Assembly: GCA_009773165.1 (NCBI GenBank)
Contig: WOUZ01000010.1
Span: forward strand, 1-64,000
Length of the DNA stretch: 64,000 nt
Origin: Bacteroidota bacterium
GTDB taxonomy: Bacteria > Bacteroidota > Bacteroidia > Bacteroidales > F082
Direction: 5' to 3'
Shown here: piece by piece, positions 8,177 to 16,849 of the stretch
How the letters are laid out: each line of letters starts with the position of its first letter
Position numbering within the stretch: the stretch's first letter is position 1
Translations under genes and position numbers: made by a program
Notes under the pieces: model-generated
Seen by the model: only the letters and a program-made list of their open reading frames with translations
Told to the model about the DNA's origin: nothing
The model's database searches: none

Positions 8177-9988
8177 ATGAAAGAACTTAAAAAAATCAGC
8201 ACTCTTAACAAACTCTATTTACTATTCAGTCGTCACGAAAAGATAAAGACGCTGGGACTCTTGTTCTTAATGCTAATTGGAGCATTAATGGAATTGATAG
8301 GAATTGGAGCTATTCCGGCGTTTATTCTAATTGTGGCTTCTCCCGAAAAAGTGTTGCTTCACCCTTTAAGCGGAACTGTAGCCCATTGGTTTAGAGTTGA
8401 CAATAGTCGTGAATTACTTGTTGTCGGATCTGTTGGATTAATCTCATTCTTCGTTACAAAAGGATTACTTCTGGCTGTAATAAATTATATTAAAATAAGG
8501 TTTGTTCAATATAAATATACCGAATTGTCTCGAAGTTTGTTTAGCAAATACATCCATGCACCTTATACATTCCATTTATACCGTAACAGCTCTGAGCTTC
8601 TGCGCAATATTATCTCTGAAACACATGTATTGGTTTACAATGTTTTTGTTGCATTGCTGAATATCTCTCTCAACATAGTAACAATGATTTTAATTGTTGC
8701 ATTTCTGATCGTTGTCCAACCATTATTCTCCCTGTTAGCTTTGACAACTTTAGGAGTCTTAAGTTGGTCGATGATGAAGCTTGTTGAACGTAAAACACAA
8801 TATTTCGGACAGGAGGAAATTCAACAAAGGCAAATTAGCAATAAAGCTGTCCTGGAAGCTCTCTCTGGTATAAAAGATATTCAGGTACTTGGCAGGGAAG
8901 AACATTTTATTTCTCAGTTCAACTATAGTATAGTGCGTAGGGCCAGATCACGTTTTTTTATAGAGATGGTGCAATCTTTTAATAGACCTGTTTTTGAAAC
9001 AATTACTGTAATCGGAGTATTGGGCCTGGCTCTGGTTCTCTCTGCTAACGAACAGTCTATTGAACGTACTATTGCAGTTTTAGCCTTATTTGCAGCAGCC
9101 ACGTATCGTTTGATGCCTATCTTTCAAGGGCTTGTTAGCGAAATAAACAGCTTGCGTTACCATATCTATTCTGTCGATCCTGTTTTTGATGATTTGCAGC
9201 ATCTGCAGAATAGTTTTAGCGAATCCGGCAACAATCAAAACCAACCTTTGACTTTTAAGCGTGAAATACGCATAGAGAATATTTCTTTTGCTTACCCAAA
9301 TACTGACAAGGATGTCTTAAGCAACATCAACTTGATTATTCCTCATGGATTTGTTGTGGCTTTGGTTGGTGAGTCTGGTGCAGGAAAAACAAGTTTGGTC
9401 GATGCATTACTTGGCTTGCTTCGTATTGACAAAGGTAGAATCAGCGTTGATGGCGTGAATATTTACAGCTCCTTAAAAGCATGGCAAAACACTATTGGCT
9501 ACATCCCTCAAAACATTTATCTCGCTGATGACACATTAAAGCATAATGTAGCTTTTGGAATTAGCGATAATGAAATTAATGATGCGCAATTTTGGGAAGC
9601 TGTTGAAGCTTCACTTCTAAAAGATCTAATTGAGCAGTTGCCGGAAAAGGAAAATACAATGATTGGTGAGTTGGGAATTCGACTTTCAGGGGGGCAGCGG
9701 CAACGAATTGGAATAGCACGAGCCCTGTATCATAACCCTCGTTTACTTATTATTGACGAAGGAACTTCAGCTCTTGATAACCTGACAGAAAAGTATGTTA
9801 TTGAAGCTATCGAAAAATTACGCAACGACAGAACCATCATCATGATTGCACATCGGCTTACCACTGTGAAAAACTGTGATGTGATCTGCCTGATGGAAGA
9901 CGGTAAAATTACGGATAAAGGCTCTTATGATGAACTTTTGAATAGAAACACAAAATTTAAAGAGATGGCTGAAGTAATAACTAATTAG
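8177..9988 (+). CDS. PglK-like type I ABC exporter (lipid-linked oligosaccharide flippase candidate)
   Basis: This 603-residue protein fuses a six-helix transmembrane domain (about 20-330) to an ATPase domain. The ATPase has Walker A GESGAGKTS near 398, Q-loop GYIPQNIYL, signature LSGGQRQR near 503, Walker B LLIIDEGTSALD near 523 and an H-loop in IAHRL. The segment ATYRLMP before the ATPase and the Q-loop region match what I recall of Campylobacter PglK, which flips undecaprenyl-linked heptasaccharide. The glycan-locus context supports a lipid-linked saccharide substrate, but MsbA-like lipid export cannot be excluded. Walker B carries EG rather than the more usual EA/EP. Confidence 0.85.
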   Translation: MKELKKISTLNKLYLLFSRHEKIKTLGLLFLMLIGALMELIGIGAIPAFILIVASPEKVLLHPLSGTVAHWFRVDNSRELLVVGSVGLISFFVTKGLLLAVINYIKIRFVQYKYTELSRSLFSKYIHAPYTFHLYRNSSELLRNIISETHVLVYNVFVALLNISLNIVTMILIVAFLIVVQPLFSLLALTTLGVLSWSMMKLVERKTQYFGQEEIQQRQISNKAVLEALSGIKDIQVLGREEHFISQFNYSIVRRARSRFFIEMVQSFNRPVFETITVIGVLGLALVLSANEQSIERTIAVLALFAAATYRLMPIFQGLVSEINSLRYHIYSVDPVFDDLQHLQNSFSESGNNQNQPLTFKREIRIENISFAYPNTDKDVLSNINLIIPHGFVVALVGESGAGKTSLVDALLGLLRIDKGRISVDGVNIYSSLKAWQNTIGYIPQNIYLADDTLKHNVAFGISDNEINDAQFWEAVEASLLKDLIEQLPEKENTMIGELGIRLSGGQRQRIGIARALYHNPRLLIIDEGTSALDNLTEKYVIEAIEKLRNDRTIIMIAHRLTTVKNCDVICLMEDGKITDKGSYDELLNRNTKFKEMAEVITN

Positions 9989-10051
9989 ATTTATCATCTA
10001 AAACCTAAGAAAATTTGCCATTCTCTATCAAATAAACGCTACCTGCTATTT

Positions 10052-10897
10052 ATGATAAACGAAAAATCAACTGAAATAAAACCCCAATCGCATCTACTGG
10101 ATCTTAACCTTGTGGAGCTTTTTGCTTATCGCGATTTGTTGATGATGTACGTAAAGCGCGATATTGTTACCTTTTATAAGCAAACCATCCTTGGGCCGTT
10201 GTGGTTTGTCATCCAACCGATACTGACCACAATCATGTTTATGTTTGTTTTTGGTAATCTGGCAGGATTGTCAACAGACGGTATGCCGCAACCCTTGTTT
10301 TATTTTTCGGGGATTATCTTGTGGAATTATTTTGCTGATTGTCTCACCCGAAACAGCAAAACATTTACTGAAAATCAACAGGTGTTCGGAAAGGTTTATT
10401 TCCCAAGAATGGTTGTTCCTCTGTCAATTACAATCTCTAATCTTGTCAGGTTCTTTATCCAGTTTGTAATCTTTCTCCTGATTTATTTTTATTATCTGTT
10501 ATTTACAAATGCTGTCATCACTCCCAACTCAACAATACTACTTTTTCCATGGCTTGTTGTTTTGGCAGCAGGCTTAAGTCTGGGATTTGGCATCATTTTT
10601 TCATCCCTGACTACCAAATATAAAGATTTAACTTTTTTATTACAATTTATAGTCCAGCTATGGATGTATGCAACTCCGGTTATCTTCCCACTTAATAGTA
10701 TACCAACTGATAAACAGTGGCTTTTAGTGCTCAATCCAATGACAGCCGTGGTGGAAACCTTTAAATATGGATTTATCGGACAGGGAGTTTTTTCATGGAC
10801 ACATCTTGCCTATAGCAGTGGTTTCATGGTTGTTTTGCTATTAGTTGGAATCATTGTTTTTAACAAAGTCGAAAAGAGCTTTATGGATACGGTTTAG
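10052..10897 (+). CDS. wzm: polysaccharide ABC exporter permease (Wzm/TagG type)
   Basis: The 281-residue ABC-2 membrane subunit has about six transmembrane helices and the family N-terminus (LFAYRDLLMMYVKRDIVTFY, then QTILGPLWFVIQPI). Wzm/TagG permeases pair with Wzt/TagH ATPases to export lipid-linked O-antigen or teichoic acid across the inner membrane. Its ATPase partner is wzt at 12049, but the usual tight wzm-wzt junction is broken here by a repeat array, a four-helix-bundle gene and a second array. The first array begins 7 nt after the stop codon. Confidence 0.93.
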   Translation: MINEKSTEIKPQSHLLDLNLVELFAYRDLLMMYVKRDIVTFYKQTILGPLWFVIQPILTTIMFMFVFGNLAGLSTDGMPQPLFYFSGIILWNYFADCLTRNSKTFTENQQVFGKVYFPRMVVPLSITISNLVRFFIQFVIFLLIYFYYLLFTNAVITPNSTILLFPWLVVLAAGLSLGFGIIFSSLTTKYKDLTFLLQFIVQLWMYATPVIFPLNSIPTDKQWLLVLNPMTAVVETFKYGFIGQGVFSWTHLAYSSGFMVVLLLVGIIVFNKVEKSFMDTV

Positions 10898-10904
10898 AAT
10901 GTGT

Positions 10905-11368
10905 AATCGTTGAATCGTCCAATCGTTGAATCGTCCAATACTTGAATCGTCTAATCGTTTAATCGTTGAATCGTCTAATCGTTTAATCGTTGAATCGTTC
11001 AATCGTCTAATTGTTGAGTCGTTGAATCGTCTAATCGTCTAATCGTGGAATCGTTTCCACAGTTACACAGTTCCACACTTCCACAGTTAAACAGTTCCAC
11101 AGTTAGACAGTTCCACAGTTAGACAGTTCAACAGTTCCACAGTTAGACAGTTCAACAGTTCCACAGTTAGACAGTTCAACAGTTCCACAGTTAGACAGTT
11201 CAACAGTTCCACAGTTCAACAGTTCCACAGTTCAACAGTTCAACAGTTCCACAGTTCAACAGTTCAACAGTTCCACAGTTCAACAGTTCCACAGTTAGAC
11301 AAATAAACAGTTCCACAGTTAGACAAATAAACACTTCCACAGTTCCACAATTCCACAGTTCCACAATT
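10905..11368 (+). repeat. octamer array 1: 58 exact-register 8-bp units
   Basis: The tract reads as 58 consecutive 8-bp units without any gain or loss of register. The first 19 (10905-11056) are AATCGTNN, mostly ending TG, CC, CT or TT. The next 39 (11057-11368) are NNACAGTT with NN = CC, AG, CA or AA, and a few ACAATT/ACAAAT variants. Part of the second block has a 24-bp higher-order pattern (CC, AG, CA repeated four times). The array begins 7 nt after the wzm stop and ends 11 nt before the next start codon, so it fills the intergenic gap. Eight is not a codon multiple, and stops occur in the repeat, so it is not coding. Confidence 0.97.
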
Positions 11369-11379
11369 AGCCACTAACC

Positions 11380-11742
11380 ATGTATCAGTATTATTTCGAA
11401 AAACTAACAGTCTGGCATGATGCGAAGGATCTGGTTGTTATGACATACAAGGTAACCCAGAAGTTTCCTAAGCAAGAGATGTATGGACTCACATCGCAAC
11501 TGCAAAGGGCTGCAGTTTCAGTCACAGCCAACATTTCCGAAGGCAGTTCAAGAAGCACTTCGAAAGACCAGGCAAACTTCTCTACAATGGCATATGCCAG
11601 TTTAATGGAAGTGTTGAACCTGATCATCATCGCCCTTGAGCTTGGATATATCAATGAGGATGAATATGTGGCTTTCCGACAGCAGATAGACATGGTTGCG
11701 AACAAAATCAATGCATTAAGAAAAAAACAAAAGGACAGCTAA
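11380..11742 (+). CDS. four-helix-bundle protein (S23/23S rRNA intervening-sequence-protein family)
   Basis: The 120-residue protein shows the family pattern: FEKLTVWHDAKDLVVMTYKV, then FPKQEMYGLTSQLQRAAVSV, ANISEGSSR, and QANFSTMAYASLMEVLNLI. Members are small pentameric four-helix bundles. Some sit in intervening sequences of 23S rRNA, and a related family (Avd) assists diversity-generating retroelements, but most have no known role. No rRNA or reverse transcriptase is nearby. It separates wzm from wzt, and octamer arrays occupy both flanks, so array plus gene looks like a cassette. All expected motifs are present, so it is probably intact. Its function here is unknown. Confidence 0.93.
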   Translation: MYQYYFEKLTVWHDAKDLVVMTYKVTQKFPKQEMYGLTSQLQRAAVSVTANISEGSSRSTSKDQANFSTMAYASLMEVLNLIIIALELGYINEDEYVAFRQQIDMVANKINALRKKQKDS

Positions 11743-11748
11743 ATTTGG

Positions 11749-12044
11749 AATCGACCAATCGTTGAATCGTCCAATTGCGGAATTGCGGAATCGTCTAATC
11801 GTGGAATCGTTTCCACAGTTAAACAGTTAGACAATTCCACAAATAGACAATTAAACAGTTCCACAGTTAGACAATTAAACAGTTCCACAATTAAACAGTT
11901 CCACAATTAAACAGTTCCACAATTAGACAGTTCCACAATTAGACAGTTCCACAATTAGACAGTTCCACAATTAAACAGTTCCACAGTTCCACAATTAGAC
12001 AGTTCCACAATTCCACAATTAGACAGTTCCACAATTCCACAATT
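11749..12044 (+). repeat. octamer array 2: 37 exact-register 8-bp units reaching the wzt start
   Basis: Thirty-seven 8-bp units follow in perfect register: 8 of AATCGTNN type (11749-11812), then 29 of NNACAGTT/NNACAATT type (11813-12044). The array starts 6 nt after the four-helix gene's stop. Only CCAC separates its last unit from the wzt ATG at 12049. The type switch uses the same three units as array 1 (AATCGTGG, AATCGTTT, CCACAGTT). Here the ACAATT variant is common and alternates with ACAGTT. The tract necessarily forms the wzt leader, giving an A/C-rich, weakly structured RNA. Confidence 0.97.
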
Positions 12045-12048
12045 CCAC

Positions 12049-13332
12049 ATGAGCGACATAGCCATAAAAATAGAAAACCTCAGCAAACAATACCGCCTTG
12101 GTGTGATTGGAACAGGTACCCTGAGTCACGACCTCAACCGCTGGTGGAATATGAATATACGAGGTAAAGAAGACCCCTATCTCAAAATCGGAGAAACCAA
12201 TCAACGTGATACGAAGGGAACCTCTGATTATGTTTGGGCCTTACGTGATATCAACCTTGAAGTAAAACAAGGGGAGGTGCTTGGTATTATTGGAAAAAAT
12301 GGTGCAGGAAAATCCACTTTATTAAAAATACTATCCAGGGTTACAAAGCCAACAACAGGAATAATAACCTACAAAGGGCGCATAGCTTCTTTACTCGAAG
12401 TTGGTACGGGCTTTCATCCTGAAATGACCGGGCGTGAAAACATATACATGAATGGCACGATAATGGGAATGACCCGAGGCGAAATCTACCGTAAACTCGA
12501 TGAAATTGTTGATTTTGCAGGAATTGAACGCTATATCGACACTCCAGTCAAACGATACTCCAGCGGGATGACAGTACGATTAGGTTTCGCCATTGCTGCT
12601 CATCTTGAACCCGAAATCCTGGTAGTAGATGAAGTGCTCGCTGTTGGCGATGCCGAATTTCAAAAAAAAGCAATCGGTAAAATGCAGGATGTGAGTAAAG
12701 GAGAGGGGAGGACTGTGTTGTTTGTGAGTCATAATATGACGGCAGTTAAGAGTTTGTGTAAACAGGGAATTATATTAGAAAACGGCCAAATTAAGGATTA
12801 CGGAGGAATTGACGCTATTGTAAGCCACTACTTAAAAGGTGATAGTGCTATTGAAAACCATAAGAATTGGATCAATCCAGTATTTGTTAATGGCGGTTTT
12901 GAATTACTGGAAATTGGAGTGCGAAAGAAGGGGGGAGATTATAATGATATAATGCGAATTGACAATGAAGTTGAAATTATTTTAAGATACAAAATTGACC
13001 GGGATTTCGATCAACTTCATCTTACATTTCACTTCAAAAATGAGCATGGGGAGAAAATATTTTCAAGTTCTGGCGGGAATAGATGTTACGATCTGAAGCA
13101 TGAAAAAGGAGAATATATCTTAAGATGTGACCTACCCGCTGATTTCTTTAATTGGGGTTCATACACATTCGATTTATTTGTATTTGAGAATGGGACTAAT
13201 GCTTTATTAGTTGAACCTGATATAGTTACTTTTACATTAAGCAACAAAGAAATGCCAATTGGTTCATGGATGGGACGTGAACCTGGAGATTTAACACCAA
13301 TGTTTGATTATCATAAAATTAAAATCAAGTAG
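12049..13332 (+). CDS. wzt: polysaccharide ABC exporter ATPase with C-terminal glycan-binding domain (Wzt)
   Basis: The 427-residue protein has an ATPase domain with Walker A GKNGAGKST (82-90), signature SSGM (171-174), Walker B ILVVDE (190-195) and H228. A C-terminal beta-rich domain (about 270-427) matches Wzt proteins that recognise the modified end of an O-antigen chain and couple it to export. It energises Wzm. Presence of the C-terminal domain predicts a glycan capped by a terminal group; no WbdD-like capping enzyme is nearby, so an acetyl group from a local acyltransferase is one possibility. The following aminotransferase gene overlaps its stop codon by 1 nt. Confidence 0.95.
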   Translation: MSDIAIKIENLSKQYRLGVIGTGTLSHDLNRWWNMNIRGKEDPYLKIGETNQRDTKGTSDYVWALRDINLEVKQGEVLGIIGKNGAGKSTLLKILSRVTKPTTGIITYKGRIASLLEVGTGFHPEMTGRENIYMNGTIMGMTRGEIYRKLDEIVDFAGIERYIDTPVKRYSSGMTVRLGFAIAAHLEPEILVVDEVLAVGDAEFQKKAIGKMQDVSKGEGRTVLFVSHNMTAVKSLCKQGIILENGQIKDYGGIDAIVSHYLKGDSAIENHKNWINPVFVNGGFELLEIGVRKKGGDYNDIMRIDNEVEIILRYKIDRDFDQLHLTFHFKNEHGEKIFSSSGGNRCYDLKHEKGEYILRCDLPADFFNWGSYTFDLFVFENGTNALLVEPDIVTFTLSNKEMPIGSWMGREPGDLTPMFDYHKIKIK

Positions 13333-14450
13333 TGAAAAATAATAAAATTACCGTTACCCAACCCTCTCTTCCACCTTTAGAGGAGTTTATGCCGTATCTG
13401 CAAAAGATTTGGGAAAGCAAAGTACTTACCAATAACGGCCCTTTTCATCAACAATTTGAAAAGGAATTAGCAGAATACCTTGGGGTAAAATATATCTCTC
13501 TTTTTACCAATGGGACATTGGCCCTAATTACTGCATTACAAGCTTTAAAGGTTACTGGCGAGGTAATTACAACGCCTTTTAGTTTTGTGGCAACAACACA
13601 TTCTCTTTGGTGGAATGGGATTAAACCGGTTTTTGTGGATATTGAACCCGATTTTTGCAATCTTGATGCGGAAAAAATAGAATCTGCCATCACTCCGCAA
13701 ACAACTACTATTATGCCTGTACACGTATATGGCAATCCATGTAATGTGCAACGTATCAAAGAAATTGCTGATAACTATGGTCTAAAGGTAATTTATGATG
13801 CCTGCCATACCTTTGGTGTTACGCTGAACAATGAACCTGTGCTGAATTTTGGTGACCTCTCAGTAATGAGCTTCCATGCAACCAAGGTATTTAACACCTT
13901 TGAAGGTGGTGCCATTATTTGCCACGACGAGGCAATGAAGAAACGAATCGACTTCTTAAAAAACTTTGGCTTTGCAGGTGAAACGACTGTTATAGCACCT
14001 GGAATCAATGCCAAAATGAATGAAGTACAGGCGGCCATGGGGCTGCTGCAACTGAAATATGTTGACCAGAACATTGCCGAACGCCAAAATATCTGCGAAC
14101 AATACCGCGATCAATTAAAAGATGTTCCTGGAATCAGTTTCATGAACGACACCCCAGGGGTAAAGCATTGCTACTCGTACTTCCCTGTATTTGTAGATGA
14201 AAATAAATACGGCTTGAGCCGTGATTCATTGTACGACAAACTAAAGCAACATAATATTTACGCCAGACGCTACTTTTATCCTTTAATCAGCCAGTTTTCT
14301 ACTTATCGTAACCTTGATTCAGCTTTGCCCGGTAAACTGCCTACAGCCGAAAAAATAGCTGAAAAAGTAATATGTTTGCCACTGTATTCTCAGCTGTCGA
14401 ACGAGATTGTAAACACAATTACTCAAATTATTAAAAAACAGAAAAAATGA
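13332..14450 (+). CDS. DegT/DnrJ/EryC1/StrS sugar aminotransferase (VioA-like)
   Basis: This PLP enzyme of 372 residues transfers an amino group to a nucleotide keto-sugar. PLP-binding features are visible: K185 in SFHATKVFNTFEGG for the Schiff base, D156 in IYDACH, and the N-terminal NGTLAL phosphate region. The closest recalled type is dTDP-4-keto-6-deoxyglucose 4-aminotransferase (VioA/FdtB), but C4 versus C3 specificity is not certain. The start is GTG overlapping the wzt stop by 1 nt, indicating translational coupling. With RmlA upstream and the acetyltransferase next door, a dTDP-4-acetamido-4,6-dideoxy sugar is likely. Confidence 0.9.
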   Translation: MKNNKITVTQPSLPPLEEFMPYLQKIWESKVLTNNGPFHQQFEKELAEYLGVKYISLFTNGTLALITALQALKVTGEVITTPFSFVATTHSLWWNGIKPVFVDIEPDFCNLDAEKIESAITPQTTTIMPVHVYGNPCNVQRIKEIADNYGLKVIYDACHTFGVTLNNEPVLNFGDLSVMSFHATKVFNTFEGGAIICHDEAMKKRIDFLKNFGFAGETTVIAPGINAKMNEVQAAMGLLQLKYVDQNIAERQNICEQYRDQLKDVPGISFMNDTPGVKHCYSYFPVFVDENKYGLSRDSLYDKLKQHNIYARRYFYPLISQFSTYRNLDSALPGKLPTAEKIAEKVICLPLYSQLSNEIVNTITQIIKKQKK

Positions 14451-14666
14451 TTCTTGCCATCTTTAAACCCTCCTTTTTCTATCCTTATCTTGTCTCCTGA
14501 ACTGATTTATGATAGGATTGCTGTTTTATCATAACTTTCTTGACGAAAGAAAACTACTCGTTGGTTCTGCCAAATCACAAAGCTAAACGGATTATTCTAA
14601 TTTGTTTTTAATTGTGTAAATCAAGGCCACCGAAAGTGCCAATTAATTAACCTAATATAACTCAAA

Positions 14667-15317
14667 ATGATAATAGTAGGAGCCAAAGGTTTTGCTAAAG
14701 AAGTTCTTGAAGTAATTCATCAATTACATTCTACTGATAAAATTGTATTCTTTGATGATATCAGTCTTGATTTGCCTGATATGCTTTATTCAAAATTTCA
14801 AATTTTGAAGAGCCTGGAAGAAGCAAAGTTGTTTTTTAAAAATGAAAATACAAGTGATTTCACTTTGGGATTAGGAACTCCAATTCTGCGAAAGAAAATG
14901 TTTGAAAAATTCTCTTCAATTGGCGGTGTTGTCAAGTCAACAATTTCACCATATGCAAGATTAGGTATACATGATGTTTCACTGGGTAAAGGATTAAATA
15001 TTATGACAGGATCTGTTATTACTTGCAGTGTTGATGTGGGTGATTTTGCGCTAATTAATCTAAATTGCACAATTGGACATGATTCAACTATTGGAAAATT
15101 TGTTGAAATGTCTCCAGGAGTGCACATATCTGGGCGCTGCCAAATTGGGGATTTTGTTACTATCGGAACAAATGCAACATTATTGCCTGATGTAATCGTT
15201 GGAAATAATGTAATAATAGGAGCTAATTCTCTGGTGAACAAAAATGTACCCGATAATTCGGTTGTAGTTGGTGTACCGGCAAAAGTAATTAAGCAATTAC
15301 CTCCTTTAATGATATAA
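14667..15317 (+). CDS. PglD/NeuD-like sugar N-acetyltransferase
   Basis: The 216-residue protein has the two-part PglD build: an N-terminal Rossmann-like nucleotide-sugar domain (MIIVGAKGFAKEVLEVI) and a left-handed beta-helix of hexapeptide repeats (about 95-210). H138 in TIGHDS matches the catalytic base position of PglD. Such enzymes transfer acetyl from acetyl-CoA to a 4-amino-sugar nucleotide. The preceding aminotransferase supplies the expected substrate, so the pair probably completes a 4-acetamido-4,6-dideoxyhexose. O-acetylation as in NeuD is the alternative. The gap of 216 bp before it is longer than others in the locus. Confidence 0.88.
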   Translation: MIIVGAKGFAKEVLEVIHQLHSTDKIVFFDDISLDLPDMLYSKFQILKSLEEAKLFFKNENTSDFTLGLGTPILRKKMFEKFSSIGGVVKSTISPYARLGIHDVSLGKGLNIMTGSVITCSVDVGDFALINLNCTIGHDSTIGKFVEMSPGVHISGRCQIGDFVTIGTNATLLPDVIVGNNVIIGANSLVNKNVPDNSVVVGVPAKVIKQLPPLMI

Positions 15318-15323
15318 TGTATT

Positions 15324-16214
15324 ATGATTCAAGTATCTGTTTGTATGATCTCTTACAATCACGAATCTTTTATTCGTGATGCTATTGAAGGTGTACTAAT
15401 GCAAAAAACTAATTTTTGTTTTGAATTGGTAATTGGTGAGGATTGCTCAATTGATAACACACGAAAAATTTGCGAGTCTTATCAGATTCGCTACCCGGAC
15501 ATTATTAAGCTATTACCCTCAGATAATAATCTCGGTGTAATGCCAAACTTTATCCGGACACTTTATGCTTGCAAAGGAGAATTCATAGCTTTTTGTGAAG
15601 GCGACGATTACTGGACCGACCCTTATAAATTACAAAAACAGGTGGATGTTTTACAGAATAATATCAATTATTCTATTTGTTTTCATAATACTGAAGAGCG
15701 GGTTGTAGGCGATTCATTTGAACCATCGTTTTTGTATAACTCTTCTGCGCAAAAGGAAATAAGTACAATATATGATCTGGCATACCGTAATTTTATACCA
15801 ACATGCTCTGTTGTTTATCGGAATAATTTATTTGATAAATTTCCAGAGTGGTTTACTAAAATTTCAATTGGGGATTGGCCATTGCATATTATGAACGCTC
15901 AATTTGGTAAAATTTACTATATTCCTCATATAATGGGTGTACATCGTATTCATTCTGGAGGAGTTTGGTCATCACAAGTGCAAAGCAAAAGCATTTCTTT
16001 AATTATTGATGTTTATGATAAACTCATCAATTGGACAAATGACAAATTATTAATTTATCATTTAGAAATAGGCAGAGCAAATTTAAAAAAGCAACTTTTA
16101 ACTCAAACTACAAAGGAGCAGAATAATAATTATAGAATAAAGAATTTATTAGACATTAAAAAAATAGCCCATTTATTTTGTCCACCAATAATATACAAAC
16201 TCATAAAAAAATGA
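15324..16214 (+). CDS. family 2 glycosyltransferase
   Basis: The 296-residue GT-A fold enzyme begins VSVCMISYNHESFIRDAIEG, typical of family 2, and has the metal-binding acidic motif EGDDYWTDP (92-100). It transfers a sugar from a nucleotide donor to a growing lipid-linked glycan at the cytoplasmic face. Donor and acceptor are unknown. It follows the acetyltransferase by 6 bp, and its stop overlaps the next gene's ATG (ATGA), so these genes are co-translated. Confidence 0.9.
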   Translation: MIQVSVCMISYNHESFIRDAIEGVLMQKTNFCFELVIGEDCSIDNTRKICESYQIRYPDIIKLLPSDNNLGVMPNFIRTLYACKGEFIAFCEGDDYWTDPYKLQKQVDVLQNNINYSICFHNTEERVVGDSFEPSFLYNSSAQKEISTIYDLAYRNFIPTCSVVYRNNLFDKFPEWFTKISIGDWPLHIMNAQFGKIYYIPHIMGVHRIHSGGVWSSQVQSKSISLIIDVYDKLINWTNDKLLIYHLEIGRANLKKQLLTQTTKEQNNNYRIKNLLDIKKIAHLFCPPIIYKLIKK

Positions 16215-16849
16215 ATCTCTTTAAAAAGATTGTTTATAATATTTTGACAATTAGACCAAAAACTATAAAGAATAACAGAGCAATAGCAAAAGATTCATCT
16301 ACGATTCTTTTAAAAAATTGCAGTATCAGATTTGACACGCTGCAAGAAGATAGAATCTACGTAAAAATTGGCAATGAAGGATTAATTAGTGCCAACTTTA
16401 TATTTGAATCAGGAAGTGGATATATCGAAATAGGAAATAATGTGCACATTGGAGGTGCTAACATTATATCAAGAAGTTCGGTAAAGATTGGGAATGATGT
16501 CACAATGGCATGGGATATCACTATTTACGACCACAGTTCACATAGTATTTATTGGACAGAACGTAAAGGTGATAATCATCAATGCTTTTCTGATTACTTA
16601 GCTTATAATGGTAACAATGTTATGAATAAGAATTGGGAGGTAGTCAGTGCAAAACCAATATTAATAGAGGATAAAGTTTGGATAGGTTTTGGTGTAACCA
16701 TTTTAAAAGGAGTAACTATTGGCGAAGGTGCAGTTATTGGAGCAAAAAGTGTAGTAACCAAAGATGTTCCTGCCTGGAGTGTAGTTGCAGGAAATCCTGC
16801 AAAAGTTGTGAAGAATCTACCTTTAGGAGGTAATAAAATATCAGAATGA
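16211..16849 (+). CDS. hexapeptide-repeat acyltransferase (WcaF/Maa-like)
   Basis: The protein of 212 residues consists largely of a left-handed beta-helix of isoleucine-rich hexapeptides. An interruption carries IYDHSSHSIYW, whose histidine is the likely catalytic base, and the C-terminal turn ends AGNPAKVVKNLP. This matches acetyl-CoA-dependent O-acetyltransferases that decorate polysaccharides. I chose ATG 16211, which overlaps the preceding stop as ATGA; a longer upstream start would run through the glycosyltransferase end. It could supply the terminal mark sensed by the Wzt C-terminal domain, which is inference only. Confidence 0.86.
   Translation: MNLFKKIVYNILTIRPKTIKNNRAIAKDSSTILLKNCSIRFDTLQEDRIYVKIGNEGLISANFIFESGSGYIEIGNNVHIGGANIISRSSVKIGNDVTMAWDITIYDHSSHSIYWTERKGDNHQCFSDYLAYNGNNVMNKNWEVVSAKPILIEDKVWIGFGVTILKGVTIGEGAVIGAKSVVTKDVPAWSVVAGNPAKVVKNLPLGGNKISE

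Noticed and set aside
11380-11742. Avd partner of a diversity-generating retroelement
   Set aside because: No reverse transcriptase, template/variable repeat pair or variable-protein gene is visible anywhere in the window.
10905-12044. CRISPR array or coding repeat protein
   Set aside because: Units are 8 bp with no spacers and no cas genes; the period is not a multiple of three and stops occur within the repeats.
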